64,000 nucleotides of DNA, from NCBI GenBank assembly GCA_963682025.1, contig OY821518.1, positions 235,206,152-235,270,151 on the forward strand, written 5' to 3'. The notes under the pieces are model-generated. The model was not told where the DNA came from, searched no databases, and saw nothing but the letters and a program-made list of their open reading frames with translations. This document shows, one piece after another, positions 1-11,460 of the stretch (position 1 is the first letter of the stretch; every line of letters starts with the position of its first letter). This DNA comes from Cordilura impudica. Taxonomy: Eukaryota > Arthropoda > Insecta > Diptera > Scathophagidae. A program made the position numbers and the translations under genes.

Positions 1-2933
1 AAATTAAAAATTAAAAATTAAAAATTAAAAATTAAAAATTAAAAATTAAAAATTAAAAATTAAAAATTAAAAATTAAAAATTAAAAATTAAAAATTAAAA
101 ATTAAAAATTAAAAATTAAAAATTAAAAATTAAAAATTAAAAATTAAAAATTAAAAATTAAAAATTAAAAATTAAAAATTAAAAATTAAAAATTAAAAAT
201 TAAAAATTAAAAATTAAAAATTAAAAATTAAAAATTAAAAATTAAAAATTAAAAATTAAAAATTAAAAATTAAAAATTAAAAATTAAAAATTAAAAATTA
301 AAAATTAAAAATTAAAAATTAAAAATTAAAAATTAAAAATTAAAAATTAAAAATTAAAAATTAAAAATTAAAAATTAAAAATTAAAAATTAAAAATTAAA
401 AATTAAAAATTAAAAATTAAAAATTAAAAATTAAAAATTAAAAATTAAAAATTAAAAATTAAAAATTAAAAATTAAAAATTAAAAATTAAAAATTAAAAA
501 TTAAAAATTAAAAATTAAAAATTAAAAATTAAAAATTAAAAATTAAAAATTAAAAATTAAAAATTAAAAATTAAAAATTAAAAATTAAAAATTAAAAATT
601 AAAAATTAAAAATTAAAAATTAAAAATTAAAAATTAAAAATTAAAAATTAAAAATTAAAAATTAAAAATTAAAAATTAAAAATTAAAAATTAAAAATTAA
701 AAATTAAAAATTAAAAATTAAAAATTAAAAATTAAAAATTAAAAATTAAAAATTAAAAATTAAAAATTAAAAATTAAAAATTAAAAATTAAAAATTAAAA
801 ATTAAAAATTAAAAATTAAAAATTAAAAATTAAAAATTAAAAATTAAAAATTAAAAATTAAAAATTAAAAATTAAAAATTAAAAATTAAAAATTAAAAAT
901 TAAAAATTAAAAATTAAAAATTAAAAATTAAAAATTAAAAATTAAAAATTAAAAATTAAAAATTAAAAATTAAAAATTAAAAATTAAAAATTAAAAATTA
1001 AAAATTAAAAATTAAAAATTAAAAATTAAAAATTAAAAATTAAAAATTAAAAATTAAAAATTAAAAATTAAAAATTAAAAATTAAAAATTAAAAATTAAA
1101 AATTAAAAATTAAAAATTAAAAATTAAAAATTAAAAATTAAAAATTAAAAATTAAAAATTAAAAATTAAAAATTAAAAATTAAAAATTAAAAATTAAAAA
1201 TTAAAAATTAAAAATTAAAAAATTAAAAATTAAAAATTAAAAATTAAAAATTAAAAATTAAAAATTAAAAATTAAAAATTAAAAATTAAAAATTAAAAAT
1301 TAAAAATTAAAAATTAAAAATTAAAAATTAAAAATTAAAAATTAAAAATTAAAAATTAAAAATTAAAAATTAAAAATTAAAAATTAAAAATTAAAAATTA
1401 AAAATTAAAAATTAAAAATTAAAAATTAAAAATTAAAAATTAAAAATTAAAAATTAAAAATTAAAAATTAAAAATTAAAAATTAAAAATTAAAAATTAAA
1501 AATTAAAAATTAAAAATTAAAAATTAAAAATTAAAAATTAAAAATTAAAAATTAAAAATTAAAAATTAAAAATTAAAAATTAAAAATTAAAAATTAAAAA
1601 TTAAAAATTAAAAATTAAAAATTAAAAATTAAAAATTAAAAATTAAAAATTAAAAATTAAAAATTAAAAATTAAAAATTAAAAATTAAAAATTAAAAATT
1701 AAAAATTAAAAATTAAAAATTAAAAATTAAAAATTAAAAATTAAAAATTAAAAATTAAAAATTAAAAATTAAAAATTAAAAATTAAAAATTAAAAATTAA
1801 AAATTAAAAATTAAAAATTAAAAATTAAAAATTAAAAATTAAAAATTAAAAATTAAAAATTAAAAATTAAAAATTAAAAATTAAAAATTAAAAATTAAAA
1901 TTAAAAATTAAAAATTAAAAATTAAAAATTAAAAATTAAAAATTAAAAATTAAAAATTAAAAATTAAAAATTAAAAATTAAAAATTAAAAATTAAAAATT
2001 AAAAATTAAAAATTAAAAATTAAAAATTAAAAATTAAAAATTAAAAATTAAAAATTAAAAATTAAAAATTAAAAATTAAAAATTAAAAATTAAAAATTAA
2101 AAATTAAAAATTAAAAATTAAAAATTAAAAATTAAAAATTAAAAATTAAAAATTAAAAATTAAAAATTAAAAATTAAAAATTAAAAATTAAAAATTAAAA
2201 ATTAAAAATTAAAAATTAAAAATTAAAAATTAAAAATTAAAAATTAAAAATTAAAAATTAAAAATTAAAAATTAAAAATTAAAAATTAAAAATTAAAAAT
2301 TAAAAATTAAAAATTAAAAATTAAAAATTAAAAATTAAAAATTAAAAATTAAAAATTAAAAATTAAAAATTAAAAATTAAAAATTAAAAATTAAAAATTA
2401 AAAATTAAAAATTAAAAATTAAAAATTAAAAATTAAAAATTAAAAATTAAAAATTAAAAATTAAAAATTAAAAATTAAAAATTAAAAATTAAAAATTAAA
2501 AATTAAAAATTAAAAATTAAAAATTAAAAATTAAAAATTAAAAATTAAAAATTAAAAATTAAAAATTAAAAATTAAAAATTAAAAATTAAAAATTAAAAA
2601 TTAAAAATTAAAAATTAAAAATTAAAAATTAAAAATTAAAAATTAAAAATTAAAAATTCAAAATTAAAAATTCAAAATTAAAAATTAAAAATTAAAAATT
2701 AAAAATTAAAAATTAAAATTAAAAATTAAAAATTAAAAATTAAAAATTAAAAATTAAAAATTAAAAATTAAAAATTAAAAATTAAAAATTAAAAATTAAA
2801 AATTAAAAATTAAAAATTAAAAATTAAAAATTAAAAATTAAAAATTAAAAATTAAAAATTAAAAATTAAAAATTAAAAATTAAAAATTAAAAATTAAAAA
2901 TTAAAAATTAAAAATTAAAAATTAAAAATTAAA
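1..2933. repeat. (TTAAAAA)n minisatellite array
   Basis: A nearly perfect head-to-tail array of the 7-mer TTAAAAA, about 419 units, filling the first 2.9 kb and open at the window edge. Interruptions are rare: an extra A near 1220, a missing A near 1900 and 2715, and two A-to-C changes near 2659 and 2672. The purity suggests recent expansion or ongoing homogenisation. It stops at GACTCAGG, which continues directly into the 3' end of a Helentron-like element, so the array probably sits inside or against that element. Array length in an assembly is often unreliable. Confidence 0.97.
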
Positions 2934-2990
2934 GACTCAGGTGGAGGGTATCAAAAAATTCGGCACAGCCGAACTTAACACTCTTACTTG
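2934..2990 (+). mobile_element. 3' end of Helentron-like family F
   Basis: This piece matches the last bases of the element ending at 26260 (same strand) and of the inverted copy starting at 4616: GGTGGAGGGTATCAAA, then an imperfect hairpin around TTCGGCACAGCCGAA, then ACTCTTACTTG. Only the terminal ~57 bp remain; the (TTAAAAA)n array replaces the rest of the element to the left. Confidence 0.75.
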
Positions 2991-3519
2991 CTTAAATACG
3001 GCTTGATATTCCTGATATACAATATTATAATTTACAATCAATCCTGTTAATTGATTTAATAAAATAACACTACATATTTTACACGAGGTATCAATCAACG
3101 ATAAACTATGGTAAATAATTGGCAGATTTCGGTAGACTTTCTTAACCAGAAGAATTGGAGTGAAAATTGTCTGTTTTAATCCTTAATAAATGTTAAAAAT
3201 TATATTTCTTAAATAAAAATTACATTTATTTTAAATTTTAAATTATTAAAGGTAGTTTTCGTCATCAATTGTGTTAAATTATCATATTTGAATAGTTAGG
3301 GGATAAAAAAATTTCACATATGTATAGTGTTATTACATCCACTTGAACAGATCACGTTTAGAACTGAAAACGAAAATCCCGTATAAAGTTTTAGCACCCT
3401 AATGAACTTATGTATACATAGATATATATATGTATATATAACTATATATGTATGTTATTCTAGACAGAATAATTTCCCTTTTGCAATACTAACAACTATC
3501 ATTTGAATTTTAATTGCAG
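2991..3519 (+). other. Intron sequence upstream of the first visible Dscam-type exon
   Basis: AT-rich sequence without an ORF I can support. It contains short TATATG-rich runs near 3410-3460 and ends in a pyrimidine-rich tract with acceptor AG at 3518-3519. No other structure seen. Confidence 0.6.
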
Positions 3520-3724
3520 ATTTGCAGTATATCGGGGTTTCCTAAGCAAACAATATCCTGGCTAAAAGATGGTCATCCACTGCGAGCGGGTTCCAGAGTA
3601 CGTCTACTATCCAAAGAGCATATGCGTATAACCTCAATAACGAAAGAAGACAAGGGTATGTACCAGTGTATGGTGAAAAATGATTTGGAATCAGTACAGG
3701 CTACGGCAGAACTTAGATTGGGTG
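3520..3724 (+). CDS. Dscam: Dscam-family adhesion gene, visible exon 1 (end of an Ig domain)
   Basis: Internal coding exon of a Down syndrome cell adhesion molecule homologue, a neuronal surface protein with many Ig and fibronectin III repeats used in axon guidance and self-recognition. It encodes most of one Ig domain: a strand-B Cys (ICSISG), the core Trp in ISWLKDG, and a strand-F DKGMYQC with the second Cys, ending in ELRLG. The acceptor is TTGCAG at 3514-3519 (phase 0) and the donor GTACGT at 3725 (phase 1). No stop or frameshift. The domain just before a GNPTP-type Ig suggests roughly Ig4 of the protein. Which paralogue this is I cannot decide; wording of the neighbouring exons fits the Dscam2/3/4 type at least as well as Dscam1. 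Confidence 0.88.
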
Positions 3725-3803
3725 GTACGTAACACATAGCCGACATCTCTACTAATAAACAAAAGCAACTTGACATTTAATGTGTTTCCTTTATGCAATT
3801 TAG

Positions 3804-3940
3804 AAGTGGCACCACAACTTATCTACAAGTTCATTGAACAAACAATGCAACCCGGTCCCTCCGTATCATTAAAATGCAGTGCAACTGGTAATCCTACACC
3901 GAAAATTGTATGGCAATTGGATGGTTTTCCATTGCCTAAT
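3804..3940 (+). CDS. Dscam: Dscam-family adhesion gene, visible exon 2 (first half of next Ig)
   Basis: The exon joins exon 1 in phase 1 (G|AA gives Glu) across a 79-bp intron. It encodes the first half of an Ig domain: EVAPQLIYKF, LQPGP-like linker QPGPSVSLKC with the first Cys, GNPTPKI, and core Trp in VWQLDGFPLPN. Acceptor TTTAG at 3799-3803, donor GTAAGT at 3941 with phase 0. The sequence is intact. Its partner, the second half of the same Ig domain, lies 38 kb away at 42107, so this domain is split by a giant intron filled with transposons. Confidence 0.88.
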
Positions 3941-4615
3941 GTAAGTACATATATACACATATATAGCTATGAATGTGTACAAAAACACACAAAAATATTT
4001 TGAAAGAATAATGTTTCGTGATAAATTCTCCCAAAAACCAACAACAACAAAAATAACAAAAAAAAAATGCAATCAATTTTAATTTAAAAACTAAGCTCAG
4101 ATGAAAAATTCGAGTGATACGTACTATGAGAAAAAATGCAATTGCATGAAGCTCTGACCTCTCTAAATTCTGTAGATGTATGTGTTGCCATTTCACAATC
4201 AACATGGACATAAAATGTTCGAATATGTATGTATGGCTATGAAGGGGTAGCTTCATAAATATTAAACCTAACTAGAAATATCCAAAAAAAAAAAACCGTT
4301 TGTTATTATAAAGCGCCGATCACATCTATAAATGAAAACGTTTTGAGAGAGGTAAATTTTACCATTTTACCATAGATTTGAAACTAATGTTTTTGGCAAA
4401 CCGATTAAATTTTGTAGCTTTTTGAAAAAATTGTATTGTCTCTTAAGATCGGAGTTAATTTTTTGCATTTAATTCACTTAAGTGTATTTTATGAAGTGTT
4501 GAATATATATCAAACTAGCTGAACCGGCAAACTCTGTTCCGCCTTAGAGGCAATAAATAAACAGATTTTGGATTTTATTAAGTTAAATTTTTTATTAGGA
4601 AATACAAAAAAAAAA
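3941..4615 (+). other. Start of the 38-kb intron, no gene
   Basis: Begins with donor GTAAGT. AT-rich sequence with an (AAC)-rich patch near 4035-4065 and several A-runs. No coding signal that I can support on either strand. The intron continues to the acceptor at 42105-42106 and holds all the elements listed between. Confidence 0.6.
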
Positions 4616-5237
4616 CAAGTAAGAGTGTTAAATTCGGCTGTGACGAATCTTTGATACCCTCCACCTCGTTTTGAGTCTTGATAATAAATGTAAATGAAAA
4701 AGTAAACAATTTGTTAAACTTAATACCAAATTATTTCAGCAAATTCTTTGGGTTGGTTTTCGTCTTTTCATCGTAGTTGCTGATCGGCATGCATTTAGGT
4801 TATATATCTATATGCATGCGTTTCCGGTTATATGACATAACTTCTCGTTTAATTCAGTTTTTGCTAATTAAATAGCTCGCTCTAACCTCCATTGCAAAGG
4901 TAATGGTTGTGTAGGGTGGCTATATGCACTAAATCATGCTAATTGGAGATGGCTGTGTAGTTTCTTTTAACTGGCCAAATATTTCTTCATTGCGGCCATA
5001 TAGGTCGGATGGAGTAACAAAATAATAACCAAAAAAAACTCTCAATTTTTTTATTAAAATATCGCCATATTTAGAAGACATAGGGAATAAATTTGTAATA
5101 ATAAATATTCAAATTAGGGATGCCAAACGCAAAAAACCAAATGTCCCAAACATTTTAAATAAAATAATTTGTTCTCTTTATTTTCTGAAAAACTTCAAAT
5201 TGTCATCCAAAAAAAATTGTGAAAATTTATATATAAA
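4616..5237 (-). mobile_element. Helentron-like family F, 3'-terminal fragment, inverted
   Basis: Starts with CAAGTAAGAGTGTTAAATTC, the reverse complement of the family end ...ACTCTTACTTG. The rest matches the inverted stretch 25580-26260 over about 620 bp with scattered substitutions and small indels, including a GGATGCCAAACGC block at 5117-5129. Non-coding. It is cut at 5237 by a mini-me-like element that starts at CAAGTAAG. Confidence 0.8.
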
Positions 5238-5531
5238 CAAGTAAGAAAATTATAGTCGGTCTAGATCGACTAAACGATACCCTATACCATGCGTTTAGAG
5301 ACCCTACCCCATAGGCCCAACTAACTGGACATAGAAAATAAGCATAAACCAAATTTGAGTGGGATTTTTATAAATTTTTTTGTCTGCAGATATGAAAAAG
5401 TTCATATCGGATGCTATATCTATATGGGGACTATGTCCAAAAATGGGCCGATCCTGACCATGTTTGGTAAGGTCTCTTGTATTTTGCAAAAATATATACA
5501 AACAAAATTTGAGAAGAATCAGTGCAATATT
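5238..5531 (-). mobile_element. Mini-me-like (Helentron-type) copy, first half
   Basis: Reverse-oriented copy starting CAAGTAAGAAAATTATAG, then an 8-bp inverted repeat GTCGGTCT/AGATCGAC and the conserved interior shared by all family members. It breaks at GCAATATT, where the next copy (5532-6295) is inserted, and resumes at 6296. Mini-me elements of flies are non-coding and carry GTCY microsatellites; both ends here can form hairpins. Confidence 0.8.
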
Positions 5532-6295
5532 TATACCCTATACCACTATGTGGTTTGGGTATAATGACTTTGTGCTGCTGTTTGTAACAACCAAAAATAT
5601 TTGACATAGACCCATCTTTAATTATACCGATTGAATCAGAATCACTTTCTGAGTTGATTTAACAATGTCCGTCCGTCCGTCCGTCCGTCTGTGTGTCCAT
5701 GTAAACCTTGTAATCAAACTGCAGGTCGCAAATATGAATATATTTTGATGAAATTTGGTATCGACCATGGGATGAACGGTATTCAAATTGGGAGAATCGG
5801 TCCATGGTCAGACCTATCCCCCATACAAATTACCCCTATGAAATCGACATAAATTGCCATAAGATCCAAATTGTCATATAGATCTTACTCGAATTGGGTT
5901 TGTATGCGTTCATTACATCCATTAATTAGTAGTCCAAAAATGATCCCTTTGACCCCATATAGAGCTGCTTCCCGATCTTCACTTAAATCTATTAAAAAAC
6001 AAAAATATTGCACTGATTCTTCTCAAATTTTGTTTGTATATATTTTTGCAAAATACAAGAGACTTTACCAAACATGATCAGGATCGGTCCATTTTTGGAC
6101 CAAGTCCCTATATAGATATAGCATCCGGTATGAACTTGTTCATATCTGCAGCCAAAAAATTAATTAAAATTCCACTCAAATTTTGTTTTTGCTTATTTTC
6201 TATGTCCAGTTAGTTGGGCCTAAGAGATAGGGTCTCTAAACGCATGGTATAGGGTATCGTATAGTCGGTCTAGACCGACTATAATTTTCTTACTT
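5532..6295 (+). mobile_element. Mini-me-like (Helentron-type) element, full length
   Basis: Complete copy. The left end is a nested hairpin: TATACCC paired with GGGTATA and TACCAC paired with GTGGTT. Next come a (GTCC)4 run near 5668-5685, a conserved block CTGCAGGTCGCAAATATG, and at the right end the palindrome GTCGGTCTAGACCGAC followed by ATTTTCTTACTTG. It lies between T residues inside an older inverted copy (5238-5531 plus 6296-6491), without an obvious target duplication. The small open frames in this family recur in every copy because the DNA is repeated; I see no sign that they are genes. Confidence 0.85.
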
Positions 6296-6491
6296 GTTTT
6301 GTTTTTTGATAGATTTAAGTGAAGATCGGGAAGCAGCTCTATATGGGGCCTATGACTAAGAGTTGTTCCATAGGGATCATTTTTGGACTACTGATTAATG
6401 GATGTAATAAACACATACAAACCCAATTTGACTAAGATTTATATGATAATTTGGATCTTATAGCAATTTAAGTCGATTTCATAGGGGTCAT
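6296..6491 (-). mobile_element. Mini-me-like copy, second half of the inverted older copy
   Basis: Continues the reverse copy interrupted at 5531: GTTTTTTGATAGATTTAAG and onward, as in the uninterrupted copy at 62940-63150. It stops abruptly near CATTTGC at 6491, where the orientation switches to plus. Confidence 0.7.
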
Positions 6492-7090
6492 TTGCAAACT
6501 GCAGGTCGCAAATATGAATATATTTTGATGAAATTTGGTATATAAGCTTTTATCGGCCATGGGATGAACGCTATTGAAATTGGTGAGAATCGGTCCATGT
6601 TCAGACCTAGCCCCCATACAAATTACCCATATGAAATCGACATACATTGCCATAAGATCCAAATTGTCATATAGATCTTACTCAAATTGGGTTTGCATGC
6701 GTTCATTACATCCACTAATGAGTAGTCCAAAAATGATGCCTTTGACCCCATATAGAGCTGCTTCCCGATCTTCACTTAAATCTATTAAAAAACAAAAATA
6801 TTGCACTGATTCTTCTCAAATTTTGTTTGTACATATTTTTGCAAAATACAAGAGACTTTACCAAACATGATCAGGATTGGTCCATTTTTGGACCTAGTCC
6901 CCATATAGATATAGCATCCGATATGAATTTTTTTATATCTGCAGCCAAAAAAATTAGTAAAAATCCCACTCAAATTTGGTTTTTGCTTATTTTCTATGTC
7001 CAGTTAGTTGGGCCTAAGAGATAGGGTTTCTAAACGCATGGTATAGGGTATCGTATAGTCGGTCTAGACCGACTATAATTTTCTTACTTG
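6492..7090 (+). mobile_element. Mini-me-like element, 5'-truncated copy
   Basis: Begins in the interior at AAACTGCAGGTCGC and runs to the family terminus GTCGGTCTAGACCGAC ... CTTACTTG at 7090. The left hairpin and GTCY tract are missing. Confidence 0.8.
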
Positions 7091-7524
7091 TTTATTTTCT
7101 TTTTTCATATTTAATTTTTCATTTTTTATTTTTCACCTTTAATTTTTCGATTTTAATTTTTCATTTTTAAATTTTTCATTTTTTATTTTCCATTTTTCAT
7201 TTCTTATTTTACATTTTTTAATTTTCATTTTTTATTTTTTATTTTTTTATTTTTCATTTTTAATTTTTCATTTTTTATTTTTCATTTTTCATTTTTCTGT
7301 TTTCATTTTTAAGTTCTCGTTTTTTATTTTTAATTTTTTAATATCAATTTTTAATTTTTATTTTTTATTTTTTATTATTCAATTTTATTTTTTATTTTTC
7401 TTTTTTCATATTTAATTTTTCATTTTTTATTTTCCATTTTTTTATTTTTTATTTTTCATTTTTAATTTTTTTATTTTTCATTTTTTATTTCACATTTTTT
7501 ATTTTTCATTTTTCAATTTCAAAC
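7091..7524. repeat. Degenerate T-rich tandem repeat
   Basis: Imperfect repeats of units like TTTTTCATTTTTAA, almost all pyrimidine on this strand. It starts exactly at the 3' end of a mini-me-like element, recalling the (TTAAAAA)n array beside another Helentron-like end. Confidence 0.8.
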
Positions 7525-7607
7525 AGGTTATTACATATCATAATTTTTTCACCAATACAATCATAAGTCTCATCGCTTTTGTCTTACGTTTGACATGTTA
7601 CGCTGTT
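7525..7607 (+). mobile_element. Small DNA transposon family D, left part
   Basis: Matches 35130-35226 and, inverted, 55330-55405: AATTTTTTCACCAATACAATCATAAG ... TACGCTGTT. It is interrupted by the mini-me-like element at 7608-8403 and resumes with ATGATTGTATTGTGAAATA. Only part of the family unit is present. Confidence 0.7.
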
Positions 7608-8403
7608 TATACCCTATACCACTATGTGGATTGGGTATAATGACTTTGTGCTGCTGTTTGTAACAATCAAAAATATTTGACCTACACCTACATCTTTAAT
7701 TATACCGATCGAATCAGACTCACTATCTGATTCGATTTAACGATGTCCGTCCGTCCGTCCGTCTGTGTGTCCATGTAAAGCTTGTAATCAAACTGCAGGT
7801 CGCAAATAGGAATATGTTTTGACAAAATTTGGTAGTTGATCTTTTATCGGCCATGGGATGAACTCTATAGAAATTGGTAAGAATCGGTCCATGTTCAGAC
7901 CTAGCCCCCATACAAATGACCCCTATGAAATCAACATATATTGCCATAAGATCCAAATTATCATACAAATCTTAGTCAAATTTTGTTTGTATGTATATAT
8001 TATACCCATTAATCAGTAGTCCAAAAATGATCCCTATTGGACAACTCTTAGTCATAGGCCCCATATAGAGCTGCTACCCGATCTTCACTTAAATCTATCA
8101 AAAAACAAAAATATTGCACTGATTCTTCTCAAATTTTGTTTGTATATATTTTTGCAAAATACAAGAGATTTTACCAAACATGGTCAGGATCGGTCCATTT
8201 TTGGGCCTAGTCCCCATATAGATATAGCATCCGATATGAACTTTTTCATATCTGCAGCCGAAAAAATTAATAAAAATCCCACTCAAATTTGGTTTATGCT
8301 TATTTGCTACATCCAGTTAGTTGGGCCTGAGAGATAAGGTCTCTAAACGCATGGTATATGGTATCGTATAGTCGGTCTAGACCGACTATAATTTTCTTAC
8401 TTG
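7608..8403 (+). mobile_element. Mini-me-like element, full length, inserted in element D
   Basis: Full copy from TATACCCTATACC to CTTACTTG with a (GTCC)n tract at 7746-7762 and the 3' palindrome GTCGGTCTAGACCGAC. The flanks join to a sequence like the empty D copy at 35220 (GCTGTTTTTGTGATTG), apart from one T of length difference. This shows insertion within a T run without target duplication. Confidence 0.88.
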
Positions 8404-8475
8404 TTTTATGATTGTATTGTGAAATATAAATTTACCCGCCCTGCGCGTATAGATGTTTACACATCAAAAACAGTT
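8404..8475 (+). mobile_element. Small DNA transposon family D, right part
   Basis: ATGATTGTATTGTGAAATA, then ACCCGCCCTGCGCG and TAGATGTTTACACATCAAAA, the same terminus as at 35226-35290 and, inverted, at 55271. Confidence 0.75.
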
Positions 8476-9788
8476 TTACTAAATACCATGAAGCAAATAA
8501 ATAACGTATACTCTAACACATGGACGGTACTTTTTAGGGAGTGGGCAAAGTTTTAAAATTTTGTGTCAAAATTTCAAGTAAATCGTAGCAAAACTTAAGA
8601 AGATACAGCGTTTCCAGCGACCGGCCTCATACGGTATATCGTATATCAGTTTGTTCACGAAGTCCGTGAACATCATAACTCAAAATCTACTTGATCGTTT
8701 CTTTTGAAATTTTACACAATATATCTACACATAAATCATCAGTTAACCGGGAAATTTTTTTTTATTTTCCATTCTCTTTCCCATTTTTAACAATAAATTC
8801 CCAAAATTTTACAGCATTCGTCTTTTTCACTTCAAAATGCTGCAAAAAAAAAAATAATAATAAGCATTAAAAAAAGCTCTTCCTCAGTATTTCAGGAAAC
8901 AAGCCACCTTTTAAACGCATTTCGATTTTTTATTTCACTTTATCCGGTAACGAGTTATGACGTTCACCGCAAAACAACAACGCCTCCGGAGATTCGCTGA
9001 CACAGACTTATTTTTAATTTAATTTTTAATTGAAGATTTTTTCAAAGATTCTTCAAATGTTATGCTGTAACGTGTATATGAAATAAATAATCCAAAATTA
9101 TTCGTGTCTTCCAAAAAGAATTATGAAAATATGACTTTTTTAACTTTTAAAATCTGCAGACAAGCCACTCGGCTTCGCGGAACTAAGCTTTAAAGAAAAC
9201 CGATCAGACCGGTCAACCATTGCTATAACCATTTTAAAAGTCAGACGTATTCCCGGTACACATGCATAGAGTGTCGTTTAGCCGGCATAGACCGACTGTA
9301 ACTATGTTACTTGTTTTGATGCTTGGTGGCTTTCTATGTCCGACATTTTTTTATTTCAATCAAATTTCCAAAACTATAGTTGGGAGGAATTACAAAAATA
9401 TGTAATTTTGTTTTATAGCAGCTTAACCCAATAATTATAAAACAGCCAACGAATATTCACATACCAGCATGAATCCAAATACATCCATATGTATATGGAG
9501 GCAAACAAATTTATTTATGTCTACTGCTGTTTTTGAAAACATTTCACATTTTACAAAAGCAATAAAAACAACAACCACAACCGGAGGTTGGTTTTTCTGA
9601 TGTGAATTTCATTTTTTGTTCATTGTTTTATAAAATTTTTACCACTTGAATCCTTCCATAAACAGTGGGACTTAAATTTAATAGGATTTAGGAAATACAG
9701 TTGTAGTTTTTTTTTTCTTATATTTAGTTTAGAATTTTAAAAGAATACGCAAATTCCCCAAGGCTATAACCTGGGTAACCAATTTACC

Positions 9789-9822
<34 letters not shown>

Positions 9823-10710
9823 GTATTTGCAAAAAAAATTAAACAAAATCAGCATGTACTCGTAGATTATTGACATAAGAAAATTTATAACATGTATATT
9901 CGGACATAATTCTTAGTTTATTTTTATATTTCACTTTAAGTATTCCAATCATTTTACACCCTACTGTGGTCAATTTATTATGAATTTAATTTGTACCAAA
10001 AATTCTCGTACTTCAAGCAAGGAAATTTTAACAATTTATACAAAGCCAACATCATGAATAGTTAAAATAATTAAAGCTTCCATTCAGTTTCGAGTACTCG
10101 AGCATCTCTAGTAGTAAAATCTAGGATTGTTCTAGTTTGAACCCATGTAAAAAAAAGATAAATATAACAATTCAGTACATACAAAAAATGTGTAAACTTT
10201 TGTATCGAAGAGGTAACATTAATATCGCCTTTAAATTTCTCCTTAATCTGACTGTCCTACTGCCATGGGTAGTAAGCAACTTTTCATACCTTATTCCGTT
10301 TTTTCGCGAAAGAAAAGTTCCGCAAAAAACTCGTGTAAAAAAATCGAGTAAAAAAGTTACTGTCTCAGTATAAAAGGAGAGGATTGGTTCAACATTTTTA
10401 GTATCAGATAAAATAATGAAAAATGAGTATACTGTAAATTCACAAAATCCATAAAAAAAAAATGCCAAAAAAGAAATAAGAGAAAATAAACAATTCATTT
10501 AATAATTATTTAAAAAATGGAAATTTAACAGAAATTAATAAAAAAAAAGAAAAAAATTATTCGCTAAAAATAATCCAACCAAATTTCAAAAGATAATATT
10601 TTTGATATCTCTCTCCCTCGATAAACGCGACTTGAACATCACTTTCATAGCCAGAAATATTTTCTAATCCATTGGCAAGCTTAAGTGATGTTGATGGTTG
10701 AGACATTCTG
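8476..10710. other. No gene; repeat scraps only
   Basis: Mostly AT-rich unique-looking sequence. Two scraps are recognisable: 9158-9192 resembles the 3' part of the SINE at 10711 (CTGCAGACAAGCCA ... CGGCTTCGCGGAACTAAGC), and 9262-9318 resembles a Helentron-like 3' end (GCATAGACCGACTGTAAC ... TTACTTG). A poly-T run lies at 9788-9822. Open frames near 10137-10498 are simple-sequence-like and I do not call them genes. Confidence 0.6.
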
Positions 10711-10908
10711 CGCCCCGGTAGGTGAGTAGGTAGCGTGCTCGCCTATCATGCGGGGGTTGTGGGTTCGATTCCCACTAGAGGCTTTGGTGTGTCGCTGCAA
10801 AAAAAAAAAAAAAAAAAATAAAAAAAAAACTAGCCCAAATGTGAATCTGCAGACAAGCCATCGGCTTCGCGGAACTAGGCTTAAAAAAAAAAAAAAAAAA
10901 AAAAAAAA
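10711..10908 (+). mobile_element. tRNA-derived SINE
   Basis: The head resembles a tRNA gene. It has a box-A-like stretch around 10719-10735 and a perfect box B, GGTTCGATTCC, at 10762-10772, with the T-arm stem GTGGG/CCCAC. An A-rich linker follows (10799-10827), then a second non-tRNA body with CTGCAGACAAGCC ... CGGAACTAGGC, and a poly-A tail at 10883-10908. The layout tRNA head, A-run, body, poly-A is that of a Pol III SINE mobilised by a LINE. No clear target-site duplication seen. The acceptor stem does not pair well, so I do not call a functional tRNA. Confidence 0.8.
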
Positions 10909-10984
10909 GTTACAAACTTTTTTATCAGTCATTGTCTTCCGATTTTCTTAAGGTTGTTGTATAATTTACAATAATAATTCATTA

Positions 10985-11212
10985 ATAACTTCACCTCACG
11001 TTAAAAAAATGATCCGTCAATTTAGTAGCCATTTGGAGTCCTTCTCTAAAAAGGGCTGCAGTGATGTTGGAACCGCTTCACTTATTTCTTGGGCATCTGG
11101 TGTTTCAAATGCAAACCAATGATTTCACCTTTGCTAAGTTCCTTATCTAACAATAGCCCATCGATATCAGTAAACGTAGGATCATCAAAGCCTTCCCTGG
11201 GTACTTCAAAGT
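10985..11212 (-). pseudogene. C-terminal protein remnant, family unknown
   Basis: On the minus strand this stretch reads as an acidic C-terminus with one frameshift: VPREGFDDPTFTDIDG, then LLLDKELSKGEIIG, then after the shift FETPDAQEISEAVPTSL and KDSKWLLN before a stop. Codon-like order and an ending directly beside a transposon-like terminus suggest the tail of a transposase. I do not recognise the family. Confidence 0.4.
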
Positions 11213-11460
11213 AGGGCTGCGATTTTCATACACTAAAAAATCGAAAATATGCGCTTCAAATATGTACTAAAAAATCCAAAATATGCACTAAAAAATGAGA
11301 AATATGCACAAAAAACTTGAAGAAATTCAATAAAAACAATTTATTTTTTAATTTTATTTAAAACAAAAAGAAATAAATAATTCGGTCTATTGTTATTCAA
11401 AGATACAATATCTTTTAAAAACTTAAATAACTAATCTAAATTTTTGTTTGTATAAACAAA
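11213..11460 (-). mobile_element. Probable 3' end of hAT-like element 1
   Basis: GGGCTGCGATTTTCATAC, then short repeats of ATATGCACTAAAAAATC (11232-11310) and AT-rich 3' untranslated-like sequence. The position, just beyond the C-terminus of the hAT-like gene once the Helitron at 11461-12554 is removed, suggests the terminus of that element. I could not find the matching opposite terminus beyond 18618. Confidence 0.4.
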